Source: Aporrectodea caliginosa (taxonomy: Eukaryota; Annelida; Clitellata; Crassiclitellata; Lumbricidae). Taken from it: a DNA stretch of 64,000 nucleotides. The stretch is from the NCBI GenBank assembly GCA_020284085.1, contig JACEVL010000495.1:478920-542919 (forward strand). The letters are read 5' to 3'. Below, piece after piece: positions 40,001 through 47,369 of this stretch; the first letter of the stretch is position 1, and each line of letters begins with the position of its first letter. The notes beneath the pieces were generated by a model, which did no database searches, was not told the DNA's origin, and saw only the letters and a list, made by a program, of their open reading frames with translations. The position numbers and the translations under genes were made by a program.

Positions 40001-43000
40001 GTTTGAAAGACCATGCTTTCACAGAGTACAGTATATTACAGAGTATAGTATATTATTTGGTAAAAATATAAGCAAATGATCAAAGCAAGCGAAGCACATA
40101 AGAACAATCATTACACACCCTTGCAGTTGGTGGTGGCTGAGTGATGGTGGGTGGTGGGTGACCCTCAAGAACAACACGCATGCCAATAGCTGAACTGAAA
40201 GAAATGCAAGTAGACTCAAATTAACAAAACTCCAATACACGTACCAATAAAAATTAGTATTACTATTTGTAGTTCTTACTATTGAAACTTACAGTTTCTG
40301 AGTACTTCCATTTTCAATCATACCTTTATAGCAGCAATGATGACATTGATAAATGATACTGATAACATCATGGATAATGATACTCACAATATGTGACCCG
40401 CCCTGACAAAATGAGTCTTAATACAATATTTCTTATATCAGTTTACAAAGGTATTTTACATTGAAATAATGCATATTGGCTATGATCATATTTTGGTCAA
40501 ACATATTCTAATCTATACATTTTAATTTAAATCTAATAATTCTTATGCTAATCAATGCACAAATTGACTGAATTCAATGTATTAATTGTGATCGGTGAAG
40601 ATTAACAATCCTAGTTTCAGTCAATTTTCAACAATTGTAGTGTCACTCTCTGCCGAATAACGTCAATATAATTGTAGACTTTGATACTGAGAACATTGAG
40701 GACAGTGCCACCGACAGCATTGTGCAGTGTTGTCAAGTGAACTGGACAACTTAATTTCACTGTCTGCTAGTTTCAGTGCATAGCATCTGTACCATTGTGC
40801 ATACCTGTCTCGCATTGGAATCACTCCAAGTGATGTAAGATGTGGTTTTCGCATATCTTAAAAATAAACAACAGCTACAGACATAGAGGTCTTCTTTTAA
40901 CGAGACTTAACAAATTCACTGTAAACCATTTCCAGAAGTTGTTCTCCATAAATAATCTTTGCCAAGCTGATGCTGCTTGAGGTTCACTTGAGTTATTTGA
41001 TTCGCACAACTTTGTGCAATTAACTAAACAATACAGCCCTGTTTGTAGCCAGCAGGATCACTTATATACATTTTCATATCTTTGCTCACTTATAACCAAG
41101 GACTCTATAGCAGTAAGGAGATTGTCATGACTGGAAAAAGTATAAGGTGTTAGGGCATAACTCAAGAAGTTATAGAAACTCATGGCATAGCATTTGCAAC
41201 AGAATACCATTAATGAAAGGTCTTGCAGCAGATTCTTTGAGTATCATGAACTGCCAAGTAAAAAAGTTGGTTCTGGATACCACAAGAGTAGAGCGGAGCC
41301 TGCTCACAGAACTCGAATAGAGGAAGGTGTCATACCTTGGGCTTTCATGTATATTCATATATTTACTATAAGAACAAATGTTTCTTTTAATGCAACACTT
41401 TGATACCACAAAAGAGGAAAAATTTACAAGTATGACAAAATCTTTTTGAATTCTTTAGCTTTAAAGCATTTAGATATTATTCTGATCCTGAAGTAACTTT
41501 AATTATTATGTTTAATAGAGAAGCAAAGCGATTTCTCTGACCCTCAGTGGTGACTCCTGTCTCTCGACAGAATGGAAATCGGTGAGTCTTAATCTGCTTA
41601 TCCATTCGGAGACAAGCATTCTCTTGATCAAGCACCATCTCTGAACCTTTGGCTGGCTGGAGTCGTAACAACAAGCAAATGTCTCAAACTTAATAGTGCC
41701 ACAAACAACTATTCAAACAAAAGCACTCAGACTGACAGACTCTTACACTACAAATTGTGTAAAATCATTACAAACAAATCCCCCAATGCTACTAATGAGT
41801 CAATAAATGACAATGAACACAACCAGTTATGCTTTAAGAATGTATGGAGAAAAAACTCTGATTGTCAGTCGGTTGGTCAGCCAGAAATGATTCAATTGTC
41901 AGATCAGTTGATGTGCCAGTCTATCAAAATATTGATGCCAGGTAACCTTCCTAAACAGTTTAATAATAGAGTACTGCAGATAACAATTCAGAAAAATCAA
42001 TTAAATAAAATGCAAAAAATTCAGTATAATTGCAATTTTACAACTTCCAAACTATCTTTAATATGACCTATAGATAAGATATTCAAGACAATCCCATTTG
42101 AAATCACACATGCATACAGAGACCCTGAATAGTCTATGCTGCGAGAGGTGCTCTATAAATTTTTAGATACGATACAATACAACACAAATTAAACTACAGT
42201 AGTTTTTATTTTTTTATTATTTATTAATTTAAATGAATTTTAGCAAACTCAACAAATATTATTGAACGAACCTTGTCTGAAAAATCTTACTTAAATAATT
42301 ATCGCTGCCTAAAAATGGATACTACAAAAACTTAAACAAAGTCAAACACAATAAAGTTGGTAAACCTTAATTTCGTCAGTCTTCTTACTGCCATCTGGAT
42401 TCTTCTTCTCCAGCAAAGAGGTGGCAAATAATGTCAGAGGAGTCACTTCTCTGCAAACAGGTTTTGTGCTATTTGATTTGTCCACATTACTTCACTGTAG
42501 CACACACGGAGACTGCACCATACATACACCGTCTGCTTGCTAAATATTTAACAGTTTGTATGGTTGGCCACGTTTGCAAAGCAATCTGGAATACACCGAT
42601 GTGTGTATGGTTTGTGGAATTTAGTATGCTAGAATTCACCAATACTCAGGCTTGATTGTTAAATGTTGCTCAAAGTCAAAAAGTTTATGGGCTTCACACA
42701 GTCGTAACGACATATATCTTCTTGTGTATAGCTATTGTACTATAGTGGCTATATAAAGTTATCAGGTAGACTAATCACAGCAATCGCAATCGTAAAGAAT
42801 TTCTACAAAATGTTTAAAAGCGAAGTCACGGGAACCAGCTTATTCACAGGCGCTCAATCAAAACAAAATTGATAGGCAGAGGTCAAAATCCAGAGTCAGG
42901 CAGGCAGACAGGCAGGCGGCTAAGGTGGATGGTGTTTGGTGTTCAGACGGAGAGGTAGGCAGGGAGAAGTGTTGGATTCAGGATAGGATTTGTCAAAAAG

Positions 43001-44277
43001 CAGTGTTTTCAGTTTCAAAGTGAAAGACCTGTGGAGAGATAGCGAGAGGTGGAGTTTTGGTGACTTCAGTAGGATAGGTCAGATATTTGTCGTAGTGCTG
43101 GAGGAAGTTTGTTCAAAAGAGGTGGAACAGCTATGGCTATGGAGCGATTTGAAAATTTTAGTGATGAGGTGACGGAAGGGCGGAGCTGAGGAGGAGGAGC
43201 GGGTTGGACGAAGTGGCTGGATCGTGAACAACTGACGGAGATAGGAGGGCTGGGAGGTTTGAAGTGAGTTGTAGGTGAGTGAGATGACTTTGTATTCTAT
43301 TCGTTCAGGAATTTCGGCTAATTCGGCTAACGAACCCGCTAATAAATATCATAGTTCTAAAGTATAAGCAGGCTTTCGAAAGTTTATAAAAAAATGTTTA
43401 AACACTTCATTATTATTCAAGGACAAAAGCTTTGATTCCATTGAAGTTTCAATAAGATTTGCTACAGTTGTTAATAAATTATTTGATGCAGCTAAGTCAA
43501 ATTCAACTAATTTGATTGTAACTGATGAATGGTTAAGTTATAAAAGAAGCAAACTTAATCAGAGGACTTGCAATTTAAATGGCTGGTTCTTCTGTTGTTG
43601 GCATTTGGCACCACCTCTTCCAGACTGCCCTCTCTTCAGTGCTTTTTCTTCCATCTAATAAACTTTAACCACAGAAGCATGTCATGAAAATGAGCAATTT
43701 CACCATTGGTCCAGAATGGTATGCATCTAACGTGGCATTTATAAAAAAAATTCCAGACCATAACCCAGTTTTAAAGAGATATTTTTCAATGAATTGGGAA
43801 CACCAATATAACTTTTTATGAAGTACTGAGTGGTGCTGTTTCTCTTTATTTTATTACCACCACCACCAATTAATAATACTAATTAGATTTTCCAGATACA
43901 TTAGATCGGGAGGCTGGACAGTAACGTTAGTTTGGTCCATGTTAATTTAACCCACATAGCTGGTCAGCAGATGCTACAAGTGGCACAAAGCATGCCAGCT
44001 ATGGAAACAACTGTCGTAGCTGTCTGGGTATTCAGTTCAAGTCATGCAGTAATAGTTGAGCTATATAATAATTCGGCTAGCGAACCCGCTAATATCATAT
44101 TTCTAAAGTATAAGCAAACATTACCTACACCCTATACAAGTCGAGTCATCAAAAATGGTCCTAGCAATTTTACATATGATTCAGTCCAGTGACAAAAGCT
44201 TAAACACATCGTTTATTAGTTTGAAACGGTTGCCACCCATCTACAGCCACCATCATGCCATTTCGATCGGCCGCCAT
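1573..44277 (-). CDS. TTC6: TTC6-like tetratricopeptide-repeat protein, multi-exon gene, 3' end missing
   Basis: Large minus-strand gene traced exon by exon. I followed AG acceptors, GT donors, matching phases and a continuous TPR pattern, giving 47 candidate exons and about 1,890 codons. TPR proteins of this kind are protein-interaction scaffolds; the exact role of TTC6 is not known to me. The family call rests on remembered TTC6 landmarks: a WTP-APPKW segment, a W-x-x-W-F-x-EVFPP motif, RALQDYS, AFYWRGFAKLK and TAELLTNRGVIHQ near the C-terminus. Possible start: ATG at 44277 inside an AAGATGGCGGC motif. The last exon, 1573-1712, ends in a GT donor, so C-terminal exons lie in the gap or outside the window. 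Introns carry mariner, hAT, MITE, SINE and CR1/L2 insertions. Three frame breaks in the TPR part may be sequence errors or decay. Exon lists are given in the three block entries that follow. A related TPR family remains possible. Confidence 0.72.
4272..4425. repeat. 19-bp minisatellite (accttttccttcaactctg)
   Basis: About eight imperfect copies of a 19-bp pyrimidine-rich unit in the intron between exons 4743-4628 and 4129-3991. On the gene's strand it is purine-rich. Confidence 0.85.
5960..6425 (+). mobile_element. two CR1/L2-type non-LTR retrotransposon 3' fragments
   Basis: The second part, from about 6195, translates on the plus strand to the C-terminal signature of these reverse transcriptases (GPSL-NDLPPSVRSAI), with stops. 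It is followed by the 3' end gcgagaggtgctttagaaat. Just before it, another 3' end (ggcgctttagaagt and an atacg-type tail, 6150-6190) marks a second copy. Intronic and inactive. Confidence 0.65.
7970..8113 (-). mobile_element. tRNA-derived SINE
   Basis: Read on the minus strand from 8113 it starts like a tRNA: GGGGCACGGTGGCCGA, an A-box-like TTGTTAGAGAGC, then a B box GGTTCGAGCC. A non-tRNA body follows (GGGACCTTGAGCAAGTC). The anticodon arm is degenerate, so this is a SINE and not a tRNA gene. Confidence 0.6.
8113..8515 (+). mobile_element. CR1/L2-type 3' fragment with an inserted piece of a TPR exon
   Basis: Plus-strand translation shows the usual end of the reverse transcriptase (TFVSAVAWNNLPHITRAEP). 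The 3' untranslated segment ggtcgggagcgcaactgatg occurs twice, at 8339 and 8459. The two copies are separated by 63 bp (8397-8459) nearly identical to 7597-7659 inside TPR exon 7709-7572. Confidence 0.65.
9958..10034. repeat. CATA/CA microsatellite
   Basis: Imperfect catacata and cacaca runs in an intron. Confidence 0.8.
10219..10902. repeat. long direct repeat, copy B (partner 2-687)
   Basis: Copy B sits inside the traced gene and carries exon 10351-10464. This exon is in sensible order between its neighbours, so copy B is probably the correctly placed one. Confidence 0.9.
11338..11519. repeat. 26-bp tandem repeat, seven copies
   Basis: Seven head-to-tail copies of a 26-bp AT-rich unit beginning aatacttttctatctttact. 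Copy four has one substitution and the last copy diverges at its end. Lies in the intron just upstream (in transcript sense) of exon 11232-11034. Confidence 0.95.
11878..12415 (-). mobile_element. CR1/L2-type non-LTR fragment
   Basis: Minus-strand reading includes SVLNSAARLIARLPRFSHIS and DLHWLPLTARIQFKILFLTC, the conserved C-terminal region of CR1/L2 reverse transcriptases. The 3' end at low coordinates has a tail of attct units (11882-11903 on the plus strand). Contains stops and frameshifts. Confidence 0.75.
13790..14388. mobile_element. non-autonomous DNA transposon with about 28-bp TIRs, TA target duplication
   Basis: The left end begins TGTGAGGCGATCTCACAAAA and continues ATGAGGCTT. The right end is the exact reverse complement over about 28 bp, with further partial match. 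TA flanks both ends (13788-13789 and 14389-14390). No transposase is visible in the 0.6-kb interior. Each TIR is itself a small hairpin (TGTGAG and CTCACA). Family not identified. Confidence 0.8.
14725..15900. other. intronic AT-rich sequence with an unassigned 98-codon ORF
   Basis: Contains several short similar phrases (tatagtgttctatctac, tatagtattctatgtgaa, ataatgttccatgtaatg) that hint at an old, diverged repeat. A minus-strand ORF at 15518-15814 is rich in Cys and Arg at its end. I do not recognise it and see no splice signals that tie it to the TTC6-like gene. Confidence 0.3.
15979..16771 (-). mobile_element. hAT transposon, internally deleted
   Basis: Ends are TAGGCTGACCAGA at 15979 and its reverse complement ending at 16771. 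They are flanked by a perfect 8-bp duplication acatatga (15971-15978 and 16772-16779), the target length of hAT elements. On the minus strand about 16505-16380 reads AVERVFSLMNSYWSDQKSRL, the C-terminal dimerisation region of hAT transposases. The rest of the transposase is missing. Subterminal cccggg/ccggac runs are typical of these ends. A fragment of CR1/L2 3' tail (about 16578-16640, aagtaagtaagtatatcctt) is inserted inside. Confidence 0.85.
16500..16553. repeat. perfect hairpin flanked by 12-bp direct repeats
   Basis: Arms agagctatatatta (16510-16523) and taatatatagctct (16528-16541) with a 4-bp loop, flanked by two copies of gccatatgccag. It lies inside the hAT remnant. Confidence 0.85.
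17239..23697 (-). CDS. TTC6: TTC6-like gene, middle exon block before the TPR array
   Basis: Exons in transcript order: 23697-23583, 21892-21811, 21266-21156, 20857-20782, 20380-20308, 20107-19958, 19225-19154, 18741-18574, 17329-17239. All junction phases agree with one another and with the flanking blocks. The peptide is rich in Ser, Arg and Lys up to 19958 (for example SKRRKSSLKRTCDS). It then has a Trp-containing segment: KWTSIPCLLNFEGY in 19154-19225 and EWIRDIWTRWFNEVFPP in 18574-18741. This is followed by VTLFPVMDEDLLNMED in 17239-17329, directly before the first TPR exon. The Trp segment is the best landmark in this block for a TTC6 assignment. The 17239 to 14669 intron contains the hAT element and the TIR element lies in the next intron. 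Confidence 0.7.
17985..18225 (+). mobile_element. CR1/L2-type 3' fragment
   Basis: Plus-strand reading gives ALAQRQAFAVVGPSTWNDLP, the standard end of the reverse transcriptase ORF. The untranslated end gagaggcactatataaat and a tail of atacgatatg units follow. Confidence 0.75.
19422..19492. repeat. short MITE-like element, copy 1 (piggyBac-like TTAA ends)
   Basis: Begins TTAACCCTTTAAC and contains gtactaaaagtgactgggaa. The right end tgttaaagg is a degraded inverted repeat of the left end. Related copies at 22142 and 35563. Confidence 0.6.
19838..19912 (-). mobile_element. tRNA-Asp-like SINE head
   Basis: On the minus strand: A box TAGTGTAGTGGTTAGCATGC, a GTC anticodon position (GCCTGTCAATC) and a perfect T arm CAGGGTTCAAATCCCTG. 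The anticodon stem does not pair and the acceptor stem is absent, so it is a SINE or tRNA pseudogene. Confidence 0.6.
20899..20939. repeat. AT microsatellite
   Basis: Alternating tatata runs, slightly interrupted, in an intron. Confidence 0.85.
22142..22213. repeat. short MITE-like element, copy 2
   Basis: Shares gacgagtgtgtactaaaagt and aaaccaatgcagctcg with the copies at 19422 and 35563. Both termini are degraded. Confidence 0.55.
24000..24770 (+). mobile_element. CR1/L2-type non-LTR retrotransposon, 3' part with RT C-terminus
   Basis: The ORF at 24020-24559 reads LNILGVELTAKFGFSSHIKR and then ALRILRSHGLSGDSLFDVVR and CSPVWWGFARVQEREALEGI, the conserved thumb and C-terminal region of these reverse transcriptases. 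It ends in a 3' UTR with an acttacttactt tail at 24746-24765. 5'-truncated, as is normal for such insertions, and in an intron of the TTC6-like gene in opposite orientation. Confidence 0.8.
24935..25060 (-). mobile_element. CR1/L2-type 3' end fragment with TGATTGATTG tail
   Basis: The plus strand reads tcaatcaatcaatcagtcaa followed by cccttcaaggtttc and gctccagactcaggccaaga. This parallels the element at 45105, whose 3' end has the same layout. Confidence 0.55.
25362..43654 (-). CDS. TTC6: TTC6-like gene, N-terminal exon block
   Basis: Exons in transcript order: 43654-43572 (candidate, GC donor), 42450-42366, 41656-41542, 40856-40805, 40194-40119, 36885-36678, 36476-36391, 35535-35412, 34903-34750, 34384-34305, 33321-33280, 29804-29709, 29292-29207, 28676-28548, 27590-27276, 26972-26799, 26314-26040, 25596-25554, 25452-25362. 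From 42450 on, every junction keeps phase. The encoded part has no TPR. It is charged and probably mostly disordered, with an acidic stretch (MENMEEEEYDEMEE) at 29709-29804, a compact motif ending in HIRNKYKLPSK at 27276-27590, and WTPAPPKWDVAP followed by a Gln-rich tail at 26040-26314. The 42-43-bp exons at 33280 and 25554 are too short for ORF finding and were recognised only because they repair the phase between neighbours. The 33321 to 29804 intron holds the mariner copy. Confidence 0.7.
25822..25926 (-). pseudogene. degenerate duplicate of the end of exon 27590-27276
   Basis: Minus strand reads F-CLMRHVGQLPRGHVGALWQY, then HFLGK, a stop and KLPSK. The functional exon has HHFCMMRHDVLLPDPYKGAW and KYKLPSK in the same order. 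The donor is changed from AAGGT to AAAGT and one Tyr codon is TAG. A shared intronic phrase (ctggggcagct at 25671 and 27215) shows that flanking intron was copied too. Confidence 0.6.
27690..27960. repeat. degenerate tandem repeat (ccatctgaccgtcagtccat)
   Basis: About a dozen imperfect units of roughly 20-24 bp, built from catcc/catct, gaccgtcagt and ccattc or ttgtcc phrases. Intronic, just upstream of exon 27590-27276 in transcript sense. Confidence 0.75.
28931..29135 (+). mobile_element. tRNA-derived SINE, complete-looking
   Basis: Begins with an A-box-like ggtggtgtagtgg and a B box gcaggttcgaaac. The non-tRNA body includes gaggaaggcaatgggaaacc and it ends in a short catcatcatc tail. Length near 200 bp is usual for SINEs. 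Lies between exons 29292-29207 and 28676-28548. Confidence 0.7.
31035..31200. repeat. degenerate tandem repeat (accaagaggccagatcaaaa)
   Basis: Six to eight imperfect units of about 23 bp with gccaggtcaaaaaccaa phrases, in the intron that also holds the mariner. Confidence 0.7.
31578..32941 (-). mobile_element. complete Tc1/mariner transposon (DD37D type)
   Basis: 1,364 bp bounded by perfect 30-bp terminal inverted repeats beginning CAGGGTGGCGCAAAATAAAC, with TA on both sides (31576-31577 and 32942-32943). Contains one intact transposase ORF. It lies in the intron between exons 33321-33280 and 29804-29709, on the same strand as the host gene. Confidence 0.95.
31687..32790 (-). CDS. mariner-family transposase
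   Basis: Intact ORF of 367 codons (or 358 from the ATG at 32763, MAKRLLTIDD, which I prefer because the first nine residues look like leader sequence). The protein binds the element's inverted repeats and moves it by cut and paste. Order: N-terminal paired helix-turn-helix domains (about residues 10-125, with a GRPRS linker near 73), then the DDE/D catalytic core. Visible catalytic residues in the 367-codon numbering are Asp169 (WFTDEK), Asp266 (FQQDGAPAH) and Asp304 (SPDLNPVDYSIWG). There are 37 residues between the last two, which places it in the DD37D (maT-like) group. Full length, no stops or frameshifts and perfect TIRs suggest a young insertion. Typical length for the group is about 340-350 residues. 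Confidence 0.93.
   Translation of the reverse strand: MALTILYTVMAKRLLTIDDKSLIIRALRLEKGWGSLRMIREFPQRQWKRSTLNDLIKKIDETGNTKRKQGSGRPRSVRTADNVAKVEELISSQEGQPGTSKSPREIERQTGISRRTVQCIAKFDLQLKVFRRREVQLLAHADRVKRLAACKRLSRRLTVAKLARTWFTDEKIFTVQTPTNSHNDRVYANVAVKRDIPSERLLKGRKHFSQSIMVSVAVSQLGKSSLVFVERGAKVNSSYYCDVVLHQGLLPDIIAHSDHNFTFQQDGAPAHRSRKTVAFLIAHVPDFIEPENWPPNSPDLNPVDYSIWGMLQQLVYRQRIRDIEHLKEVLTACWDEISEDSINRAIGQFRKRLSLVIAANGGHIEHL
34441..34560. repeat. short interspersed motif with gtctcaagacc and inverted cttgagacc
   Basis: Repeated gtctt/ggtctttgg phrases with partial inverted symmetry (gtctcaagac at about 34468 against tcttgagacc at about 34499). Probably an old dispersed repeat. Confidence 0.3.
35563..35633. 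repeat. short MITE-like element, copy 3 (best preserved)
   Basis: CCCTTTAACGACGA at the left and its reverse complement tcgtcgttaaaggg at the right, with ttag and ttaa as flanks. A 63-bp element bounded by TTAA-type sites fits piggyBac-derived MITEs. Confidence 0.65.
36924..37014. repeat. ATC trinucleotide microsatellite, about 30 units
   Basis: Uninterrupted catcatcat run in the intron just upstream of exon 36885-36678 in transcript sense. The Met-rich frame across it is not a gene. Confidence 0.95.
37870..38400 (+). mobile_element. CR1/L2-type non-LTR retrotransposon, 3' part
   Basis: The open frame 37927-38358 reads DTLHWLTIKQHIQFQILTLI, APSYLRDFCISVS and SRSFAYVGPTSWNPFSRELQ, the whole conserved C-terminus of the reverse transcriptase in one frame. 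A 3' UTR (gtggtgctttataaatgtca) follows. Fairly young by its open frame. Confidence 0.85.
39470..39950 (-). mobile_element. CR1/L2-type non-LTR fragment
   Basis: Minus-strand frame 39944-39663 contains MLDFKTTSTIILSLFHAKVN followed by YCNSRFLSMDTAQMKCLKAV, the conserved YCNS-F motif region after the RT core. 5'-truncated with a decayed 3' part. Confidence 0.75.
42120..42190 (+). mobile_element. CR1/L2-type 3' terminal scrap
   Basis: Reads gcgagaggtgctctataaat and then an atacgatacaatac tail, the same 3' end as at 6395 and 18175. Confidence 0.6.
42880..43310. repeat. old dispersed repeat related to 3130-3330
   Basis: Shares phrases such as ggatggtgttt, aggatttgt and ttttggtgac with 3130-3330, and attctattcgttcagg with 39635-39652. 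Reads like the antisense of a decayed non-LTR element, but no protein frame survives. Confidence 0.4.
43316..43372. repeat. direct repeat near the 5' end of the TTC6-like gene, copy 1
   Basis: attcggctaacgaacccgct followed by aataaatatcatagttctaa and agtataagca. Partner at 44070-44122. Confidence 0.75.
44070..44122. repeat. direct repeat, copy 2
   Basis: attcggctagcgaacccgct followed by aatatcatatttctaaagta and taagca. About 750 bp from copy 1. Both have a caaaagctt phrase about 80-100 bp further on. Confidence 0.75.
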
Positions 44278-44345
44278 CTTGTCGCTTCTTGTTGTCTGGC
44301 AACAACTTATCGCGAGAAGATCGCAGTGCTTCTCTAGCGCCAAAC
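44199..44345 (-). promoter_or_regulatory. candidate 5' end and first coding exon of the TTC6-like gene
   Basis: On the minus strand the sequence AAGATGGCGGC (44280-44270) matches the YY1 core, which in animal promoters often sits just after the transcription start and can contain the start codon. The ATG at 44277 opens MAADRNGMMVAVDGWQPFQT. A GTAGAT donor after MVA would join in phase with the candidate exon at 43654. CpGs are more frequent here than in the flanks. No TATA box is seen. Translation could instead begin at the ATG of 43654. Confidence 0.4.
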
Positions 44346-44759
44346 TAAGGCTAGTTTTTCGATGGTTATAATTATTTTAAAAAACTATTCTTTAAGAAAA
44401 AGTGACAATTCAACGCCTTTTGTAGGCATAATTGTATTCTGCAGCACATTACCAATGTCAGAATTTGACAAGTCGTTGCCAGTTTTCCAGTAACTTTTAA
44501 GTCGCTGCGCCACATTAGCGATTTCATTTTTCTTACAATTTTTTCTTATAGCCTACATGTATCGGCATTAATGAAATGGGCGCACTGCCATGGCTCTTAA
44601 TTTCGCTCACCGCCTGATCTTCCAAATGGCAGTGTATGGTCCGTTTATTCTTTATACAATCATTTTGTGCGTAGATGTAATCCAGTTCTGCCTCTGACTT
44701 AAGTTAATCGATCGCTGAAACTCAACTTGATAATCGTTCTTAGCCCTAGTGGGGTATAG

Positions 44760-45010
44760 ATAGAATTGCATAACTTGCGCAGCTGGCTTTCCGAATGCCT
44801 CGATCCATCTCTACTTCGGTGCGTGGCTGGGCATGACACTGGACAAAAAATTGACCTTCACTGAGCATCTTAAGGGTTCCATAGGCATAGAGTAGTGGCA
44901 ACATCACTGGCCTGAAAAGCAGTAGCCTAGGAAGCGGGATCGCTTCCCGCAACCCTCCCAAAAGGTCCACTCAGCCTGTCATTCGCGAGATGGCGCGTTG
45001 GTAAAATGAG
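44760..45010 (+). mobile_element. non-LTR reverse transcriptase fragment
   Basis: The plus strand at about 44820-44900 reads WLGMTLDKKLTFTEHLKGSI, the (Y/W)LG-TLD-LTF-HL motif after the RT core of Jockey/CR1-type elements. Stops follow immediately. Confidence 0.5.
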
Positions 45011-45104
45011 ATGTAGGACGTAATGGGCGCCTTGCATGGCTGCCGTAGGCTATACAGTTAAAATTCGACTCCTGTAATAACTTGTGATCATCCGTTCATA
45101 ATAC

Positions 45105-45610
45105 TGAATTGTAATCAATCAATCAATCAATCACATAATTTATATAGCGCCTCTTCAAGGGCTCAAATCAGAAGCGCTCCAGAGCCAGGCCTGATCAAAG
45201 AGGAAAGTCTTCAATAGGGCGTAAAAGGAAGTCGAGTGAATACGAGGAGATAGGTGAAGGAAAGATGGCAAGTCATTCCACGCTGTTGGACCAACGACAG
45301 AGAATGCTCGGCGCTGCATAGTAGCAGTGCGGGCTTAAATGGAACCAGCAAGATAAGATAAGATAAGATAAGATAAGATAAGGATAAGATAAGATAAGAT
45401 AAGATAAGATAAGATAAGATAAGATAAGAAAGTCACACCGAGAAGAACGGATGGCTGAGCGACCCGTAAGAGAGGAAGAGAGAGTAAAGATGGAACATAG
45501 TAGCGAGGAGCTGTGCCCAAGAGGCCCAAGACGCTTTGCCAGACGAGAGAGAGCAGAGCCGATACAGAAAACGCTGCCGTAGGGGAAGCCAATCATAGGC
45601 CTACTGCATG
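45105..45610 (-). mobile_element. CR1/L2-type 3' part interrupted by an AAGAT/GATAA array
   Basis: Minus-strand frames upstream of the array resemble the LHWLP-RQR region (PLRQRFLYRLCSL). Downstream of it they read RRAFSVVGPTAWNDLPSFLH, the later part of the same domain. The 3' end reads gaagaggcgctatataaatt with a tgattgattg tail at 45113-45133. The pentanucleotide array at 45346-45428 splits the ORF. Confidence 0.7.
45346..45428. repeat. AAGAT pentanucleotide array
   Basis: About 16 copies of aagat (ataag), one unit with an extra g. It sits inside a retrotransposon fragment. Confidence 0.95.
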
Positions 45611-45619
45611 CGTTTGTCG

Positions 45620-47330
45620 GTTTGAATTAATAAAGAATATGAATATTTTAATATTTAGTGACCTTGCTAATACAAAGAGCCGTAAAGTTCACACAGTCTA
45701 GGCTGTTGCACAGCTCAACTTAACTCTAAGTTAATGTCTTAAAGCAAAACTGTTTCAGTACGATTAAAAAAATATTAATTAAAATTTGAAATTTCCATTT
45801 TCATTTTTGCATCAAATTCAATTAGTAAACTTATTTTTTCTATAAACAATAATGTTATTTTCAGACTTTCGTAGGCCCCTTGAAACTTTGAAAGGTTCGT
45901 AGACCATAGGCACAGCGCCAACTGTGCTTATAGGAGAATTGAATCGACTTCCGCTCTCTTTTCGTAGCTCAAATTCACTTCCTTCAAAAGCGACTCAAAA
46001 TTCACTATTTCTCCTTGGCTTTCAAGCACATGGATATTTAGGCCTAACTGCATCTTCCTCTGGCAGCTGACTATCCGCGCCTCAGATTCATATTTCGGTG
46101 TGACCGTGTTCGTTTTACAAATTTAATTAATTAATAATAATAATAATAATAATGTACCCAAGAGTGTTATTCCATCGTGCTGCGTGTGATTATACAAAGG
46201 CCGAAACAGAACGTTCTGAATCGGTATCCAATGGTGATGTCGATTGTCATATGATGCAACCAGGTAACAATTGAATGAATGATGCGAAGAGCATTTCGGA
46301 CACGTCGATCCTTCAATCAGTACAGACTCTTAGTCACTGTTACTGTAGGTTAGCTAAATGGCTAAATGCATACAGTTATCGCAGTTTTAGTAACCAAATA
46401 TTGTCTGATTTTTACAAATACCCGTCGATAAATCATAGAGGATTTATATTTAATTTATTATAGAAGAATGGAGTTTTATACAATAGACAGCTCTTTATTG
46501 AATCGACCATTTCTCCTCTTTGAATTGCGGTGAGTGCAGAACAGTACTGTTTTCTTCAACTTATCAGGTTGACATAGTCTATAGACACTTCGAAGCTGGC
46601 GCAGATTTAGGCCTATTCTCTTAATCAGGTTTCCAAGTTTAGCTAGATAATTAAAAGAAGAAAAAGTAGAAAATTATTGTGAACTGCTTTGAGCTGGGGA
46701 AGAATGTCTTAGAAGGTTGCCAGTACGTTAACTAACAGTATTTTTGGCTAAAATTAATTACAAGGTCCAGTGGGATTGCTTGTAGGCCTATAGTATCACT
46801 GTATGACATCCATGTATATGAATAAATTGCCTAGCCTTAATTTTTGAAATTGTTGGGTCAACGCAAGCTCACTCTTTGCGCTAGGAACTTTTCTGGTAGC
46901 CTAAGTTTTCACGACACTGATAGCCCAATAGGCGTACATTCGTAACTGTTGAGGTCAGTAAGATGCGAGGCAAAGTGCTTAGAATAATGAAAAGTCTAAC
47001 TCTTCAGACTTAGACCTCAGCTCGTTCTACCAAAACTGCGCTCTATATTGCGCGAAATATTCAAGCAATCCGTGCATCGACTTAACACGTCATGAGTTGA
47101 TTTGCACTCTTTGAGGATAGGATCAACTATGGGCACCAAAGCTATGGATTGATTGAAGACATACTGTATCATGCGATGACTAATCAAATGTTCGAACGGA
47201 TTAATGATTGATGTAACTAGGGCGACCTTTTTAGCGGAACCTTATGTTCCTTTGGGTCTACCCATTGATACAATTGTACACGACTGTCTAAAACTCTAAA
47301 CTATGTGCTTGTATTATGGTGATCAATAAA
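45620..47330. other. intergenic sequence, no gene recognised
   Basis: AT-rich. Contains a short AAT run at 46130-46154 and several taggcctac-type words. No coding or RNA gene signal that I can support. A 5' exon of the gene at 47360 could hide here. Confidence 0.5.
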
Positions 47331-47336
47331 GTATAC

Positions 47337-47367
<31 letters not shown>

Positions 47368-47369
47368 AA
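47337..47369. repeat. TTGA microsatellite
   Basis: tgattgattgatttattgat and further units, directly before the 677-codon ORF. It could be the tail of a lost retrotransposon 3' end. Confidence 0.85.

Noticed and set aside
45273..45596. Minus-strand ORFs with SYLILSYLIL repeats
   Set aside because: The repeat comes from the AAGAT array; the flanks are retrotransposon sequence, not a membrane protein.
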